Shown here piece by piece: positions 1 to 6,109 of a DNA stretch of 6,786 nucleotides. Location: the NCBI GenBank assembly GCA_024280135.1, contig JAJRQS010000087.1:1-6786 (forward strand), written 5' to 3'. The DNA comes from Bacteroidota bacterium. GTDB lineage: Bacteria > Bacteroidota > Bacteroidia > Chitinophagales > Saprospiraceae. The notes beneath the pieces were generated by a model. The model was not told the DNA's origin. It saw only the letters and a program-made list of their open reading frames with translations, and searched no databases. Made by a program: the position numbers and the translations under genes. Position 1 is the first letter of the stretch. Each line of letters opens with the position of its first letter.

Positions 1-1
1 C

Positions 2-244
2 ATCTCAGACTTAGATTTGTCGAAAGTAACAGTGTTAGCTAAAGTCCTGATTAAGAATGTAAAAACAGGACATGAAATGAAGCTGCATCTAGTAGCTGAA
101 TCGACTTCTGATGCAGCGAGCGGTAAGATTTCGGTTTCTTCTCCTGTCGGGAAAGGTCTGTTAGGCAAAAAGGTCGGCGAAGTAGCCAAAATAGAAACGC
201 CTGGAGGAATCGTAGAATTTGAAGTTTTAGATATTTCAATCTAG
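2..244 (+). CDS. greA: Transcription elongation factor GreA, C-terminal part (5' end outside window)
   Basis: GreA binds RNA polymerase in the cytoplasm and stimulates cleavage of backtracked transcripts. Only the last 80 residues are present. The frame is open from base 2, so the gene begins to the left of the window; the TTG at 17 is an internal codon, not the start. What is visible is the C-terminal FKBP-like domain: the conserved stretch ISVSSPVGKGLLGKKVGEV, then TPGGIVEFEVLDI before the stop, which matches the family's typical SPxGxxLxGKxxGDxV...PGGxxEFEV ending. The N-terminal coiled coil that reaches the polymerase active site is off-window. The HIT gene begins 2 bases after the stop, suggesting co-transcription. 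GreB has a similar C-terminal domain, but in Bacteroidota GreA is the usual form. Confidence 0.93.
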   Translation: MSDLDLSKVTVLAKVLIKNVKTGHEMKLHLVAESTSDAASGKISVSSPVGKGLLGKKVGEVAKIETPGGIVEFEVLDISI

Positions 245-246
245 GT

Positions 247-639
247 ATGGCTTCAATTTTTACCAAAATCATCAATGGAGAAATACCCTGCTTTAAGATA
301 GCCGAAGATAATCAGTACTTTGCTTTCTTAGATATCAATCCCGTTAAAAAAGGGCATGTACTCGTGATACCGAAGGTCGAAGTTGATTATCTTTTTGATT
401 TGGATGATAAGACTATAGCGGGGCTACATGTGTTCGCAAAGAAAGTCGCTATTGCCATCAAAAAGACGATTCCTTGCGTAAGGGTCGGCGTATTGGTATT
501 AGGGATGGAAGTACCCCATGCTCACCTACACCTGATTCCCTTGGACAATGAACATGATATTCTACTCACGAATCCTAAATTGAAGTTTTCTGCGGAAGAA
601 ATGACCACGATCGCTAAAAGTATAGGGGATAAGATGTAG
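247..639 (+). CDS. HIT-family (histidine triad) nucleotide hydrolase
   Basis: A complete 130-residue cytoplasmic protein of the HINT/HIT branch, which hydrolyses nucleoside phosphoramidates or related adenylated substrates; the physiological substrate is usually unknown. The N-terminal SIFTKIINGEIPCFKI and FLDINPVKKGHVLVIPK match the family's FxKIIxGEIPxxK and DIxPxxxGHxLVIPK blocks. The signature triad HAHLHLI lies at residues 91-97, with His93 the expected nucleophile (family knowledge). The preceding RVGVLVLGMEVP replaces the GxxAGQxVxH run of classical HINT proteins, a variant I believe is common in Bacteroidota. Length is normal for a single-domain HIT protein. The ATG at 247 is chosen because it sits 2 bases after the greA stop and begins the conserved block. 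No hairpin terminator is evident after the stop, only a T run. Confidence 0.93.
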   Translation: MASIFTKIINGEIPCFKIAEDNQYFAFLDINPVKKGHVLVIPKVEVDYLFDLDDKTIAGLHVFAKKVAIAIKKTIPCVRVGVLVLGMEVPHAHLHLIPLDNEHDILLTNPKLKFSAEEMTTIAKSIGDKM

Positions 640-775
640 TTTTTTTGTGCGTTAGTTTTTAATCCCTTTTCCTATGTCTTCGGTACCAACCCCATTTAAA
701 GATTATGTAACGCATCTTTTTCAAAATTTCACGTCTATATGTTGAGATTCGCTTTAGGTCATTAAATTGAAAAAG
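640..775. other. AT-rich spacer without recognisable feature
   Basis: This is the first part of a 383-base stretch lacking an intact gene. It opens with a T run directly behind the HIT stop codon (about 640-660) that could help end transcription, but no stable stem precedes it. No open reading frame of note, repeat or RNA gene was seen. The rest of the stretch is the gene remnant described next. Confidence 0.5.
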
Positions 776-1018
776 ATGAAAACAATCAAAATTGATTATT
801 TATATTTGGACAATAATACATGTTCCAGATGGTAACCAAACAGAGGCTCTGTTAGACCAAGCCTTCCAAGATGTAAGCCCCTTACTTGGAGTGCCACATT
901 GAAATCGAAGTTGCAGCGTGCAAGAAACAAAATGAAAATGATGTTTTTAGATTGTTGTACAATAGCTTTAGATGCAAAAGGGCGCGTGTCTGATATAGAA
1001 AATGATTGCGCCTGTTAG
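776..1018 (+). pseudogene. Frameshifted remnant resembling the DUF2703 family
   Basis: The ATG at 776 opens MKTIKIDYLYLDNNTCSRW and then a stop at 833. The adjacent frame (from about 825) continues with DGNQTEALLDQAFQDVSPLL until a stop at 900. A third frame continues IEIEVAACKKQNEND from 898, and a last segment (962-1018) ends SDIENDCAC before a stop. Joined together these resemble the small cysteine-bearing DUF2703 proteins (pattern ...I.YLYLDxxTCxRCxGT...L..A......L...GIEVEV...), often found near metal- or arsenic-related genes; that comparison is from memory. The expected second Cys of the TCxRC motif is where the first frame breaks (Trp, then stop). At least two frame changes plus an apparent internal deletion mean no functional product. 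Sequencing error could explain one shift but hardly all of them. The family name is the uncertain part; decay is clear. Confidence 0.6.
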
Positions 1019-1022
1019 CAGA

Positions 1023-1646
1023 TTAGTCTTTTACATATTGCGTAATATATTTTTTTAATTGCTTTTCAAATTGTGGACGACTTGGACGACCCTCTACATC
1101 TAGTATGGTTCCATCGGGTGCGACGATGACATAACGAGGAACACCTGCTCCAATGACGAGCCCGGTGGGTAAATCTACTTCCCGGTAAACAAAGCCGTAT
1201 AATGGCTCTTCGGTCGTCTGACCAAGCCAATAGTTGGTGTCATCCCAAAGATTACTTTCTACCCAGAGCCTCCATTGATCAAAATCCTGATCAATGGAAA
1301 TGGCAATAAAAGAAACTTTATTGGGGTCGTTGTATTTGTTCGCTAATTCGTGATATTTAGGCATTCCCTCTAGGCAGGCGCCACACCAGGTTGCCCAAAA
1401 ATTAATAACTAATAATTGATTTGAAAACTCAGCCATTCTAACTAGATTGCCGTCCATATCCTTGATACCTCCATTAGGGATTGTTTTACCCACAGCCACC
1501 TGTTCCATGAGTTGTCTTTTCTGATCCGCTTTGGATAAGGTTTTTTTTGTTTCGGTTTTGGTTGGCTCTTGCTGTGTAGTGGGTATTGCTTTTCTGGAGC
1601 AAGAAAGGAATAAACTGAAGAGTAAGAGCAGGAAAGGTGTTTTCAT
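1023..1646 (-). CDS. TlpA/ResA-like thioredoxin-fold lipoprotein
   Basis: A 207-residue envelope thiol-disulfide oxidoreductase. Residues 1-16 form a lipoprotein signal ending LFLSC, with Cys16 the predicted lipidated residue. A low-complexity Lys/Thr/Gln linker (about 17-45) follows, then the thioredoxin domain. The active site WCGAC is at 87-91 within NFWATWCGACLEGMP, typical of TlpA/ResA proteins, and GVPRYVIVAPDGTI supplies the cis-proline (Pro170) loop. Such proteins reduce disulfides in the periplasm, for example for cytochrome c or copper-site assembly, but the partner here cannot be read from sequence. Residues about 125-160 (Trp/Tyr-rich, containing NLWDDTNYW) form a longer insert between the central beta strand and the cis-Pro loop. 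It stands alone, divergent from the 1817 gene. The ATG at 1646 is chosen because the signal peptide begins there. Confidence 0.9.
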   Translation of the reverse strand: MKTPFLLLLFSLFLSCSRKAIPTTQQEPTKTETKKTLSKADQKRQLMEQVAVGKTIPNGGIKDMDGNLVRMAEFSNQLLVINFWATWCGACLEGMPKYHELANKYNDPNKVSFIAISIDQDFDQWRLWVESNLWDDTNYWLGQTTEEPLYGFVYREVDLPTGLVIGAGVPRYVIVAPDGTILDVEGRPSRPQFEKQLKKYITQYVKD

Positions 1647-1669
1647 AATAAAGGAGTATGGTGAAGCAC

Positions 1670-1695
1670 CAAAGATACAAATTTATTTGCTCCAA
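1670..1695 (-). promoter_or_regulatory. Candidate Bacteroidota-type promoter for the TlpA-like gene
   Basis: On the minus strand the sequence TATCTTTG (1670-1677) matches the Bacteroidota -7 consensus TAnnTTTG, and a second match, TAAATTTG (1678-1685), adjoins it. A TTG at 1693-1695 lies 15 bases upstream of the first box, slightly shorter than the usual -33/-7 spacing. Transcription from the first box would begin roughly 17 bases before the ATG. The motif is short and also occurs by chance inside genes here, so this is only a candidate. Confidence 0.45.
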
Positions 1696-1779
1696 GGATG
1701 ATTGCTAAACACCGATACTAGTTAACGGTACGAATGTTTTGTTCTCCTGATGGTGAGTAGATGTATAACGCTTATACAC

Positions 1780-1806
1780 TTGAGTTTAATTTTTATCTTA
1801 ACTTTA
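1780..1806 (+). promoter_or_regulatory. Weak candidate promoter for the 1817 gene pair
   Basis: TTG at 1780-1782 and TAACTTTA at 1799-1806 (one mismatch to TAnnTTTG), 16 bases apart, precede the ATG at 1817. The predicted start of transcription would fall almost on the start codon, giving a nearly leaderless message. An A-tract (1809-1817) occupies the ribosome-binding position, as is common in Bacteroidota, where Shine-Dalgarno motifs are weak. Low confidence. Confidence 0.25.
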
Positions 1807-1816
1807 CCAAAAAAAA

Positions 1817-2245
1817 ATGAGACAAAGTAGCCATTATCTATTGTTTTTAGTTTTGTTTATCTTTTCCTGTTCTAATCAGAAGAGTATAGGAAAAGTGACT
1901 AAAACAAAGAACTTGGCCATTGAGCAAGTAATCAATAATTACTTTCAAGGCCGAAAAACAGCGGATATAGAGTTGTTAAAAACAACCTTTCATTCAGATG
2001 CAAGACTGCTGACGATGGATACAGCATTGGTTTTAATAACAAGAGAAGCGTATTTGGATGTAGTTAAGAAGAAAGGGGCTGTTTCTTGTCAGACAAAGTT
2101 GCTATATTATACTGTTGATGGAAAGAGGGCTTTCGCCAAAACAAAATTTGATTACGGTGATCGAATATACGAAGACTATTTAGTTTTGGTGAACATAAAC
2201 GAAAAGTGGTGGATAGTCAATAAGACTTTTGAGCGTATTAAATAA
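1817..2245 (+). CDS. NTF2-fold lipoprotein (putative lumazine-binding/SnoaL-like family)
   Basis: A 142-residue predicted lipoprotein. The signal peptide ends IFSC with Cys18 as the lipidation site. The remainder has the pattern of the NTF2-like 'putative lumazine-binding' family: an N-terminal helix with IEQVINNYFQGRKTADIELL, then TFHSDARLLTMD, LITREAYLDVVKK, and a C-terminal sheet with YEDYLVLVNINEKWWIVNKTF. In relatives the phrase FHPDARL...DYLxLLxxxxxWxIVNKxF is characteristic. These domains bind small molecules or act as enzymes, but many members have no known activity, and no catalytic residues can be assigned here. It lies 7 bases upstream of a membrane-protein gene, so the two are probably co-transcribed. 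The lipid anchor suggests a periplasmic or outer-membrane location. Fold assignment is fairly secure; function unknown. Confidence 0.8.
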   Translation: MRQSSHYLLFLVLFIFSCSNQKSIGKVTKTKNLAIEQVINNYFQGRKTADIELLKTTFHSDARLLTMDTALVLITREAYLDVVKKKGAVSCQTKLLYYTVDGKRAFAKTKFDYGDRIYEDYLVLVNINEKWWIVNKTFERIK

Positions 2246-2252
2246 AATAAAT

Positions 2253-2783
2253 ATGACAAATAAGCTTTTTTGGGTTTTAGTTTCCCTTGGGCTGATAGCG
2301 ATTGTTATTATTAATACAATCCTGTTTCCTAGGTTGTTAGAAACACTTAAATCTGTGGCTCCAGATGCAAAAACCATTTTTGATTTGACTTTTTATAGCA
2401 CAGTTGAGGAGTCCTATCGCAGGATTGAAAGTTTTGGTGAAGCGGGTATTCCTATTGTTAGAAAATTAGCCAAGATTGATTTTGCTTATATAGTAATTTA
2501 TGTTTTTACTTATTTTCTCATTTTGCGGAAGCTAGTATCGAGTCTATTCAAGGAGCATTTTGGGTTGAGTTGGCTTGTCTTTCTCCCTTTTGGAATTGGC
2601 TTTTTCGATGCTGTGGAGAATTTTGGGTATTTGAAACTTATAGCGCAATTTCCGAATAGAATGGAAGGTTTAGCCATTTTGACTACTAGTGCCACCATGA
2701 TAAAGTGGACACTAGTAGCCATTGTATTGGCGTTTTTCGTCTTTCTAATTGGGAAATGGATTCAAAAGAATTATTTTAATTAG
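2253..2783 (+). CDS. Unidentified membrane protein with about four transmembrane segments
   Basis: I do not recognise this family. From the ATG at 2253 it has 176 residues with hydrophobic segments at roughly 4-25, 76-97, 104-128 and 140-168. A polar, charged loop of about 45 residues lies between the first two segments (around DLTFYSTVEESYRRIESFGEAG). The third segment contains FGIGFFDAVENFGYL, whose buried Asp and Glu could be functional. The C-terminus is short and basic (GKWIQKNYFN). An in-frame TTG at 2229 would add eight residues overlapping the preceding gene; the ATG is preferred because it leaves a clean 7-base gap and starts just before the first membrane segment. Its tight spacing to the lipoprotein gene suggests they act together in the envelope. 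The 3' end overlaps the converging truncated gene on the other strand. Confidence 0.75.
   Translation: MTNKLFWVLVSLGLIAIVIINTILFPRLLETLKSVAPDAKTIFDLTFYSTVEESYRRIESFGEAGIPIVRKLAKIDFAYIVIYVFTYFLILRKLVSSLFKEHFGLSWLVFLPFGIGFFDAVENFGYLKLIAQFPNRMEGLAILTTSATMIKWTLVAIVLAFFVFLIGKWIQKNYFN
2683..2718 (+). repeat. Imperfect inverted repeat inside the membrane-protein gene
   Basis: CTACTAGTGCCAC (2683-2695) and GTGGACACTAGTAG (2705-2718) are inverted copies with a single bulged A and a 9-base loop, giving about 13 base pairs. It lies within the coding region encoding the last membrane segment, with no T run behind it, so it is not an obvious terminator. It could be chance, a structural element of the message, or a protein-binding palindrome. 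Confidence 0.5.
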
Positions 2784-3014
2784 CGAAGAATCAATTTTTG
2801 TGTATTCAGTACAGCGATGATACTGTTTGTAGTCCCCTGGTTGTTTGGCTGCGTATAGTTTGAAAGCCTGTTGGATTTCCTGAAAAGGGGCATTGGAACG
2901 GATTAATTCCCTGAAAATAGGCTTTTCAGAGGCTTCTTTAGGGTTGAATGAAAGGTCTTGGGCACCTAAGAAAAAGGTAGCGAACACAAACAGCAAAGAA
3001 AAAATATTTTTCAT
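2745..3014 (-). pseudogene. 3'-truncated gene for a secreted protein (N-terminal fragment)
   Basis: The ATG at 3014 begins a clear Sec signal peptide, MKNIFSLLFVFATFFLGAQ, with cleavage predicted after Ala or Gln near residues 18-19. The mature part reads FRELIRSNAPFQEIQQAFKLYAA...PGDYKQYHRC. This resembles the N-terminus of large secreted Bacteroidota proteins (often VPS10/sortilin-like or with type IX secretion sorting domains), which carry FYEIQxAFxxYW...GYKxFKRWE; that comparison is from memory. The resemblance ends near residue 70 (about 2800). The remaining residues read into the antisense of the neighbouring membrane-protein gene and stop at 2745 after 89 residues. The parent proteins are usually several hundred residues, so this is probably the stub left by a deletion whose edge is near 2783-2800. 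Frame 5' extension to 3113 is possible but lacks signal-peptide sense. It could instead be a short intact exported protein. Confidence 0.55.
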
Positions 3015-3133
3015 TTGTAATACTTTGAAAGGTGAAAGTTGCAGGTATAACACGACCTCATTAGTTTTGGTCTTATGAATTCTTTGAGACTGCCTCTGAT
3101 TAATCGATAGCAAAAACTGAACAAAGGCTCCTT

Positions 3134-3250
3134 TTATTTGACTTCAAAATTAGCCGACAATTCCGCAAGGGAACTACCGCCTACCCATAGGGTAAAATCT
3201 CCAGGTTCTACTTCCCATTTGCTGATAGCGATCACATTGATGAAGTGACA
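3134..3250 (-). pseudogene. C-terminal remnant of a GH3 beta-glucosidase-like gene
   Basis: Read on the minus strand, the segment ends with WEVEPGDFTLWVGGSS, then about 7 residues, then ANFEVK and a TAA stop at 3134-3136. This is the typical end of the fibronectin type III-like domain closing many glycoside hydrolase family 3 proteins (W.VEPG.F.LWVGGSS...L...F.V). The frame stays open upstream for about 20 residues but loses resemblance beyond about 3250, and there is no start codon context or catalytic domain: nosY begins its stop at 3359. A second frame (3277-3354) reads HQPLKNLK, faintly like the RPxKELK strand of the same domain, hinting at a further frameshift. Of the original roughly 700-800 residue enzyme only the tail remains. 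The stretch 3251-3358 and the spacer 3015-3133 hold nothing else I can support. Confidence 0.6.
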
Positions 3251-3358
3251 AATATCAGTGCGTTCGTATTGTGTTAGAAATACGGAAAGTAAAGGCCAAG
3301 TGCTTTTAGGCTAAAGCTTAAAGCCGTTATTTTTAAGTTTTTTAAAGGCTGATGTCCT

Positions 3359-4141
3359 CTAAAAATCCTTCCTTTTGGACTTGCGTAAAATTCGCCAAGT
3401 AGGCAAAATAACCCAAGCAAGTAATAATGCGAACGAGGAAATCATACCAGTGGAAGATCCAAAGAATTGTTTGAAGACTGCACCTGTATAGCCGAATAGA
3501 GCTGAGATGTCTAGTTTTAATAGGATTAACACTCTTGAAAGATCGATTGGATTTAAGGAAGATCCTATTAGTGCTAATTTATCTATTGGGTAGTCACTAA
3601 AAGAAAGTAAAAGTATCAAGAATAGACCATCATAAATGACTGCAAAGAATAGCCACAATAAGATGGCAAAACCAAATCCTTTAATTTTATTATCATAAGA
3701 TAAAGCCAGATTGTAGGACAAGGCGACAAAAATAAATGTCAAAAATACACCAGTTACGAGCAGTAGTGAGAAATTCCAAATTTCACTGGATTGAAATAAG
3801 CCATAAGTAACAAAAGGAATGCCTAGCCCTAAAAATAAACTTAAGGCTAATGAGGTGGCTACGCCTATATATTGACCCAAAAAGATATTTCTTCGCTTGA
3901 TGGGTTGGGATAAAAGCAATTCTGTAAATTCACGCGAGTCATAATAATACATAACCCCAAAGATGGTCCCAATCAGCGGTGTTAATACTAAAATAATATT
4001 CATAATGGTGATGACCGCTTGGGACACATCATTAAATAAAAATAATAATACAAAACCAAGCGCTAAGTAAAATAGAAAATAAATATATGACCAACGACTT
4101 CGCATCAAGTCATAAAAACTATATTTCAAAATCTTAAGCAT
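3359..4141 (-). CDS. nosY: NosY, membrane permease of the NosDFY copper-site maturation ABC complex
   Basis: NosY forms the membrane part of the NosDFY complex, which with NosD and ATPase NosF is needed to mature the copper-sulfur centre of nitrous oxide reductase in the periplasm. The 260 residues contain about six membrane segments (roughly 18-36, 43-66, 91-116, 121-147, 155-180, 231-252). After TM2, YYYDSREFTELLLSQPIKRR (about 66-84) matches the cytoplasmic coupling region of ABC-2-type permeases. The NosY hallmark NPIDLSRVLILLKLD and SALFGYTGAVFKQFFGSS (197-230) sits in the periplasmic loop before the last segment. The tail ends in a basic run. Its ATG overlaps the nosF stop by 8 bases, indicating translational coupling. 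Length is normal, and it is the last gene of the group; only a weak 4-bp stem follows (about 3310-3326), so no convincing terminator was seen. Confidence 0.93.
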   Translation of the reverse strand: MLKILKYSFYDLMRSRWSYIYFLFYLALGFVLLFLFNDVSQAVITIMNIILVLTPLIGTIFGVMYYYDSREFTELLLSQPIKRRNIFLGQYIGVATSLALSLFLGLGIPFVTYGLFQSSEIWNFSLLLVTGVFLTFIFVALSYNLALSYDNKIKGFGFAILLWLFFAVIYDGLFLILLLSFSDYPIDKLALIGSSLNPIDLSRVLILLKLDISALFGYTGAVFKQFFGSSTGMISSFALLLAWVILPTWRILRKSKRKDF

Positions 4142-4844
4142 AGGTGTCTTTTAGAATGTTGGCGATGGCGTGTTCTAGGTCTTTCTCTCCAGTTTGTTCT
4201 TGGAGTTGTGGCACGGTTCCTTCAAAATAAATTTTTCCATCAAGCAGGAAAACAATTTTATCGGCTATTTCTTCTACGAGCTTCATGATGTGGGTAGTGA
4301 CCAAAATGGTCTTACCTTTTCTTTTCTCTTCTTGAATGAGTTCTTTCAAATGTATGAGCGCAACAGGATCTAGACCAGTCGTTGGCTCATCCAAAATAAT
4401 TAATTCGGACTCAAACATAAAAGCAAGAAGGATATTAATTTTTTGTTTTGTCCCACCCGATAGCGTCCCTAGTTTTTTATCTAAGAACGGTTGTATTTTA
4501 AATAGCTCAATGATTTCCTGTTCTCGTTGGCTTTCTCCCCTGATTTCCTTAATCATTTTGATTAGTTCCTGCACTTTTAAGTTATGCGGAAATTGGGCAA
4601 TCTGGGGCAAGTAAGCAATTTTGGAACGATACGCCCATTCGTTTAGGACGGACTCTCCATTCAATAGAATATCCCCTTTCGTAGGTATAACCATACCCAA
4701 AATACATTTTATGAGGGTCGTTTTTCCAGAGCCATTAGGGCCGAGTACAGCGAATATCCCATTTTCACTGACTTCTAAATCTAAGCCTTGCAGGACTTCG
4801 ACCTTGCCAAAGTTTTTGTATAGTTGTTTTATTTTAATATTCAT
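4134..4844 (-). CDS. nosF: NosF, ABC-type ATPase of the NosDFY complex
   Basis: A complete 236-residue cytoplasmic ATP-binding subunit that powers NosY/NosD in nitrous oxide reductase maturation. All motor motifs are intact: Walker A GPNGSGKT (35-42), Q-loop LPQ with Gln81, signature LSGGTKQK (128-135), Walker B LIILDE (148-153), D-loop GLDP (157-160) and switch His185. The Thr-Lys in the signature (LSGGTKQ rather than LSGGQ) is usual for NosF-type and other ABC-2 ATPases. It starts 9 bases after nosD ends and its stop codon lies within the start of nosY. On sequence alone this could be any ABC-2 exporter ATPase; the assignment to NosF rests on the neighbours, and is strong for that reason. 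Confidence 0.94.
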   Translation of the reverse strand: MNIKIKQLYKNFGKVEVLQGLDLEVSENGIFAVLGPNGSGKTTLIKCILGMVIPTKGDILLNGESVLNEWAYRSKIAYLPQIAQFPHNLKVQELIKMIKEIRGESQREQEIIELFKIQPFLDKKLGTLSGGTKQKINILLAFMFESELIILDEPTTGLDPVALIHLKELIQEEKRKGKTILVTTHIMKLVEEIADKIVFLLDGKIYFEGTVPQLQEQTGEKDLEHAIANILKDTYA

Positions 4845-4853
4845 TGCAGTAGG

Positions 4854-6101
4854 TTATTGTGGTTTTCTTTTGGGTATAGGCTTCATTGCAGGCGAAGCAT
4901 CCACTAAATTGTCTGGGGTGAATACAGGAGTGACCTTTTCAGAAAAATTAATTATATCTACAAAAAGACTTCTTAATAGAACAATGGTTTCTGGTGTTTC
5001 ATTCACTATGTAGGAAAATAATTTGACTGGTCTATAGGGGATGTCTCCAACGTTATTTTTATCCAAGTCATAGCCAGTATATTCACTCCAATAATTGCTT
5101 TTGAACTCATTACTATTGATTTGCCCCTTGTAAGAAATATCGAAAGAATTTTGTAAGAAGTTATTTTTATAAAATTTATTCTTGTAGCAGGCTCCTTTTA
5201 CTTTGACAGCCCAGCCATTATTCCTAAAATTGTTATTGGAGTAGTTAATTCTTGTAGAGCCTTCTATATTGATGCCTATAGTATTTTGAATAAATTCGTT
5301 ATCATGTATTTCGGCGTCATAAATCTCTTTTAGTAGCAGTCCGTAGGAGGAATCACCCCAATTTAATAAAAAAGTATTTTCAGACATTTTGATATATTTA
5401 GAAAACATGACCGCAACACCTGCGCCATTGTTTTCAAATGTATTATTAGAATATTCGTCATTGTTGGAAAACATAAAATGCAAGCCATAGCGAATATTAC
5501 CATGACTATGATTATGTGTCATCTTACTGCGTTTGACAAATTCTAAGTAAATGCCATCTCGCATACCGTGCAGGTCGTTATTTGTAACAAGCATGTCGCT
5601 ACTTTTCCAAATATGGACCCCATTACCAGCGCCTGCTTCATCTTTGTTTTTGCTAGAAACGATACAGTTTTTGATGACACCATGCTTGGATTTTTCAACA
5701 AGAAATCCAAAATATACTTTCTCTAAGATCATGTCATCTATTTCAAAATGCTTAGCGTTTATAACTAATACAGCTGCAAAATCTTGGGTATAGCTATGCC
5801 CTACATGAATGATTTTGAGCCCACTGAGTGTAAAATTTGAACCAGAAAAATGAAATACAGTGCCAACCATTTCCCCATCAATTACGGGTCTTCCCTCTCC
5901 CTTGATACGGATGTTGTTTTTGGTAATCTTAATGTCATGTTCTTTGTAGGTGCCTGCTTTTATAATGATCAAGTCTCCCTCTTCTGCTAAGTCAATGCCT
6001 ACTTTTATTTGACTCACTGGACAAGTAGGGCAGACCTCGATAGTTTTTGCGGAAGCAAATAAAGGAAGTAAGATGTAAAGTAGGATTAGAACGTATTTCA
6101 T
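4854..6101 (-). CDS. nosD: NosD, periplasmic beta-helix protein of nitrous oxide reductase maturation
   Basis: NosD is the periplasmic part of NosDFY; it is thought to pass copper or sulfur-related cargo between NosL and NosZ. The 415-residue product has a signal peptide (about 1-18, ending FASA). The body is a right-handed beta-helix of NosD/CASH repeats from about 60 to 340, rich in Asn ladders (NNTFENN, SNNNFRNN). Diagnostic stretches are GNGVHIWKSSD (159-169), RDGIYLEF (181-188), RYGLHFMFS (204-212), NNGAGVAVMFSKYI (224-237) and YDLDKNNVGDIPYRPVKLFS (344-363). Directly after the signal peptide lies VCPTCPV (23-29), a Cys-x-x-Cys pair that I recall as usual in Bacteroidota-type NosD. The tail beyond 365 includes a hydrophobic helix and a basic, Pro-rich end. 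Length is close to that of characterised NosD proteins. It starts 8 bases after nosL ends. Confidence 0.96.
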   Translation of the reverse strand: MKYVLILLYILLPLFASAKTIEVCPTCPVSQIKVGIDLAEEGDLIIIKAGTYKEHDIKITKNNIRIKGEGRPVIDGEMVGTVFHFSGSNFTLSGLKIIHVGHSYTQDFAAVLVINAKHFEIDDMILEKVYFGFLVEKSKHGVIKNCIVSSKNKDEAGAGNGVHIWKSSDMLVTNNDLHGMRDGIYLEFVKRSKMTHNHSHGNIRYGLHFMFSNNDEYSNNTFENNGAGVAVMFSKYIKMSENTFLLNWGDSSYGLLLKEIYDAEIHDNEFIQNTIGINIEGSTRINYSNNNFRNNGWAVKVKGACYKNKFYKNNFLQNSFDISYKGQINSNEFKSNYWSEYTGYDLDKNNVGDIPYRPVKLFSYIVNETPETIVLLRSLFVDIINFSEKVTPVFTPDNLVDASPAMKPIPKRKPQ

Positions 6102-6109
6102 CTTCTATA

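Noticed and set aside
979..1013. GGCGC...GCGCC inverted repeat after the TlpA-like gene
   Set aside because: Only 5 pairs around a loop of more than 20 bases and no U run on the minus strand; too weak for a terminator call, and it lies in the gene remnant.
3145..3152. TAATTTTG match to the -7 box on the minus strand ahead of the truncated secreted gene
   Set aside because: It lies inside the GH3 remnant's codons, about 130 bases from the start, with no -33 element at correct spacing. Similar matches occur by chance inside nosL and nosD.
2291..3232. Repeated 12-mer GCTGATAGCGAT at about 2291 and 3221
   Set aside because: Only two copies in unrelated contexts with no flanking similarity; likely coincidence.
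3310..3326. Small hairpin GGCT...AGCC downstream of nosY as operon terminator
   Set aside because: A 4-bp stem with mismatches and no proper T run; not convincing.
4336..5013. Plus-strand open frames opposite nosF and nosD (4336-4614 and 4621-5013)
   Set aside because: They lie antisense to well-supported genes and show no family features or start context; they are shadows of the real genes.
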